Shown here one piece after another: positions 61,901 through 64,000 of a DNA stretch of 64,000 nucleotides. Within the stretch, counting starts at the first letter, position 1. The number at the start of each line of letters is the position of its first letter. Under the pieces are notes generated by a model. The model ran no database searches, had not been told where the DNA came from, and saw only the letters and a program-made list of their open reading frames with translations. This DNA comes from Callipepla californica brunnescens. Taxonomy: Eukaryota > Chordata > Aves > Galliformes > Odontophoridae. Location: contig JALIRH010000010.1 in assembly GCA_023055505.1 (NCBI GenBank), forward strand, positions 2,419,501 to 2,483,500. Reading direction: 5' to 3'. A program made the position numbers and the translations under genes.

Positions 61901-63885
61901 GTCTTCTCTTCAGTGTAAGCGCTGTTCAGCAACAGCCAAAACATCAGTGTGCTATCGAGATTATTTTCATCCTAAATCAGAAGCATGGTACCATACCAGC
62001 TACTAGGAAGAAAGTCAACTATGCCAGCTGAAAAGAGGGCAACTTCACAATTCATCATATTGTCTTTTCCCTGCCGTTATTAAGTACTTGGAATGCAGGT
62101 GCAAAAAGTCAGTCCAGGTCAAAGTTGGCAAGAGTGTGTTACTTTGTGATCAGAGTCTGCCCTTAGGGTTGGGGCATTTTGCTCCTTTTTCAAAGTCTTT
62201 CAGTCCCCTCCTGTTGAGGGCCTCCCACAGCTGTGACCAAATTAAGAGCTGCCTTCTGTGATAATAAAGTTCACTGTCTTTGTTCTCTCATTTCCTGCCT
62301 GTGGGGAACTAATAACTTCCCCTGTACCACTCAGGGAGCTGATATTCTGGTGTAGTGTACCTTGGAACAGTGGATACTTGTTTTTCTAATAGAGCAGCTT
62401 GTGCTTCTGAAAATATGCAGTACTCTGAACTATGCTGTTTCTTCCCTTGCAGAACGTTCATCAAGTTCAAACCAAGCTCAGCAGAAGGTGAGTGTTGGTA
62501 CTCTGTTGATTTATCATTGTATTCTCCCCAGCACTTCTAAAACACGAACCTGCAAATTACTACAGTTCTGGAAAGGACCCTTAAAAACCACACCCATGTT
62601 TCACATCTCTCCTAATCCGAGTGGGCAGGGGTAGCTTAAGTGAGAACTGAAGCTGCCACTAATCAAGGCTATGGAATTGAGTCAGTATGCTAGTCAGTGA
62701 ATTTGATAGCTTAATTAGCATGGGTGGAGACTATTTCATTGCATTGCACAAATGAGGGCATTAAACAATCTTTTTATGGGTTTAACTGCACATTAGCTTT
62801 CCATTTTCTTACCAAAGGAAGAAACAACCTTAATTATAAGCATGGCAGTTCTGTTAGGACAAGAACTTAAGAATGGTGATGCTGCTCCATTTCTTAATTT
62901 AGCATTGGCTTATTAAAAAAAAAAAAAAAAAAAAGAGGAAAAAAAAACCCTACATAAATTGGAATTTGTAAATTGAAAGATATCCCAGAAGTTCATGTCG
63001 TTTTTTGTGATTCTGCAGAGACATATATACAGTGTACACACATCAGTTGTGGTGGTTAGAGGGCAGCTGCTGTGAAACAGCTGAGTTCCTGAAACAGCGT
63101 AACATTGTCCTAGAAATGTGTGCAGAGCTTTTTGCAAAATAAGATTCCTGGATGGGCCATGCCTGCAAGAGATGCTGCTTTGGGATGCCACGCTCACTGC
63201 TTGATGATGCCATGTGTGCTTGGAATAGTTTAACTCAGATAACATAAGTATTGCAAACCTGATCTGGTGTCTTTGTCAGGTGTGTGGTTCGTATTCATGT
63301 AAGGAATACGTGCCTCTACAATTTCATGAGTCTATGCTCAGTTTCTGTTTTCTGTACCCTTTCTGGGCTCTGAATTCTGAGTGGTCTGCTGCTCTTCTGA
63401 TAGTTGTCTTCATAGTTGACTTCCAGGTGATCCTGTGTATGCAGTGTGATGTAGAAGATAAATGACTGCTCAGGGTAGCAGAAGCATTTCCAGTTTGTCT
63501 TCTGTCTGACTCTTGCTAAGGGGCCAAAGCTGGCATCTGGTTTAAAGATTTCATCATTTTCTACTCCTTATCCCAGGATGTTAGTTAGAAGAATTAAGCC
63601 CTTTTTGGAACCTGATCCTCTCTGTCTCTAGCTGTGAGTGGGAACTCTCCAGACTTATTGCTTCTGCTCTCCCAGTTTATTGTGGGCTGAAATAGCTTGG
63701 AAATTAAACCTGATTCTGCTCTTAGCTTGGCGGAAGGCTGTTTTGGGAAGGTATGTGTGATTTCTTCTAATGCCTGTGTTTGTTTTTTCTTTTTCTCTTT
63801 TTTTTTCTTTTCTTTCTGCTAATACAGACTAAAAGGAACGAATTTGTGTCCACCACACCTTACAGGCTCCGAAAGAGACTAGCAG
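58831..63885 (+). CDS. ORC2: Origin recognition complex subunit 2, N-terminal part (6 exons, cut by window edge)
   Basis: Join 58831-58921, 59771-59914, 60185-60271, 61124-61216, 62453-62487, 63828-63885: 508 nt, 169 codons plus one base, continuing past the window. ORC2 is a core subunit of the six-protein complex that marks replication origins and loads MCM with CDC6 and CDT1. Matches to vertebrate ORC2 as I know it: LEVKFVPDEDVLRHI near the start, QEVLEEKNYV, KMAELASELAQTP, and EFVSTTPYRLRKRL. This is only the variable, disordered N-terminal region; the AAA+-like and winged-helix domains are off the right edge. ATG lies in a good context (CGCCCACCATGA). Position directly after HYCC2 on the same strand agrees with the human order. 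All junctions are GT-AG and in frame. Confidence 0.95.
58922..59770 (+). other. ORC2: ORC2 intron 1
   Basis: 849 bp: the left 350 bp is still CpG island, the rest ordinary. ORFs here are compositional. No repeat is recognised. Confidence 0.8.
59771..59914 (+). CDS. ORC2: ORC2 coding exon 2
   Basis: Acceptor CAATTGTAG at 59770, donor GAAG/GTACCT at 59914/59915, 144 nt, phase 1-1. It encodes residues 32-78, VKVQKGKTQLIVNTKRLVKK through NYVAALGLCG, plus the split Gly31 and Glu79. Spacing and the VLEEKNYV motif follow human ORC2. Confidence 0.94.
60185..60271 (+). CDS. ORC2: ORC2 coding exon 3
   Basis: Acceptor TTCACAG at 60184, donor CTGG/GTATGT at 60271/60272, 87 nt, phase 1-1. It encodes residues 80-107: SMTNGSSVGGGEVYTFQTPK and RTNKMAEL. 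The TPKR at residues 97-100 is a full CDK consensus. Confidence 0.94.
60272..61123 (+). other. ORC2: ORC2 intron between coding exons 3 and 4
   Basis: 852 bp of unique sequence; no feature is recognised. Confidence 0.8.
61124..61216 (+). CDS. ORC2: ORC2 coding exon 4
   Basis: Acceptor TCCACCAG at 61123, donor AGCA/GTAAGT at 61216/61217, 93 nt, phase 1-1. It encodes residues 109-138 (SELAQTPGQSVAPDPSEC to KPRQSS). The TP here (Thr114) aligns with the human CDK site Thr116 but lacks the basic residue at +3. Confidence 0.93.
61540..62040 (-). mobile_element. Solo LTR of an avian endogenous retrovirus, minus orientation
   Basis: Reading on plus: CTTGGCAGGCCTCTAAGCAC, GGGCTGAGATAAAGACAATT, GGCATCATATGGTACAGGAT, ATCCCTTTGGTC, CACTGTT-like and TTTTCATCCTAAATCAGAAG, ending ACTAGGAAGAAAGTCAACTA. 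These phrases in this order belong to a common avian LTR that I know, apparently ERVL-class. The reversed TATA position (CATAAAG, minus, about 61770) fits minus orientation. It contains no retroviral gene and lies in the ORC2 intron between coding exons 4 and 5. A (GAT)n run (61668-61683) interrupts it. Confidence 0.75.
61668..61683. repeat. (GAT)n simple repeat
   Basis: Five GAT units within the minus-strand LTR in ORC2. It looks like a later expansion inside the LTR. Confidence 0.85.
62453..62487 (+). CDS. ORC2: ORC2 coding exon 5 (35 bp micro-exon)
   Basis: Acceptor CCTTGCAG at 62452, donor AAG/GTGAGT at 62487/62488, 35 nt, phase 1-0. With the split Lys139 it encodes RSSSSNQAQQK (140-150). 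Skipping it would shift the frame. The region is poorly conserved, but spacing fits the Ser/Gln/Lys-rich linker of human ORC2. Confidence 0.85.
62488..63827 (+). other. ORC2: ORC2 intron between coding exons 5 and 6
   Basis: 1.3 kb of unique sequence with a 20-base A tract (62915-62934) and a long pyrimidine tract before the next acceptor (63779-63819). No other feature is seen. Confidence 0.8.
63828..63885 (+). CDS. ORC2: ORC2 coding exon 6 (last in window)
   Basis: Acceptor AATACAG at 63827, donor GCAG/GTAAAG at 63885/63886, 58 nt, phase 0-1. It encodes residues 151-169, TKRNEFVSTTPYRLRKRLA, which aligns with the human block around EFLSTAPRSLRKRL. It contains a CDK-type TPYR and a KRL cyclin-docking-like motif. 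Confidence 0.93.
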
Positions 63886-64000
63886 GTAAAGATGAAGCTT
63901 TGTAGTCAGTGAGGCGCTGTGTTCAGAGGAGGGTGGTTCACACCTGCTCGCAGGCTTTGCCCTATAGCAGCAGCTGAACTGAAGCAGCCTGGTTAATCCT

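Overview
The window is vertebrate nuclear DNA and reads as bird, most likely a galliform such as chicken. It holds intron-split genes with GT-AG junctions, two CpG-island promoters in AT-rich surroundings, CR1 LINE tails ending in degenerate ATTCTGTGATTC repeats, avian-type solo LTRs and a small mariner (Galluhop-like) derivative. The gene order NDUFB3 - HYCC2 (FAM126B) - ORC2, with NDUFB3 divergent from the other two, is the order I know from human 2q33. Repeat family and species assignments come from memory of these families, not from a search.

Layout. Positions 1-51 (minus) are the first coding codons of NDUFB3, a mitochondrial complex I accessory subunit; a candidate non-coding first exon lies at 1649-1760. 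A CpG island (about 1440-2460) with an ETS cluster and CCAAT boxes serves NDUFB3 leftward and HYCC2 rightward. A roughly 23 kb first intron (with a possible 44 bp 5'UTR exon near its start) leads to the HYCC2 ATG at 25617. Ten coding exons, ending at 51345, join in frame to 531 codons. The long 3'UTR runs through about 7 kb to a poly(A) signal at 58296. About 100 bp further on the ORC2 promoter begins. ORC2 starts at 58831, and its first six coding exons (169 complete codons plus one base) run off the right edge.

How they work together. HYCC2 is the paralogue of hyccin and belongs with TTC7 and EFR3 to the complex that holds PI4KIII-alpha at the plasma membrane. ORC2 is a core origin recognition subunit. 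NDUFB3 acts in respiration. They share a locus and housekeeping-type promoters but no pathway that I know of.

Most interesting observation. In HYCC2 intron 9 there is an unexplained GC-rich, open, exon-like block (45925-46092). It is exactly 56 codons, lies between AG and GT dinucleotides and has the same phase (1-1) as the two exons around it. It could be an alternative cassette exon inserting a Ser/Pro- and charge-rich segment at the boundary between the helical TTC7-binding domain and the disordered tail. A 24-nt in-frame alternative donor on exon 9 and extra CDK-type motifs in the ORC2 N-terminus are further candidates.
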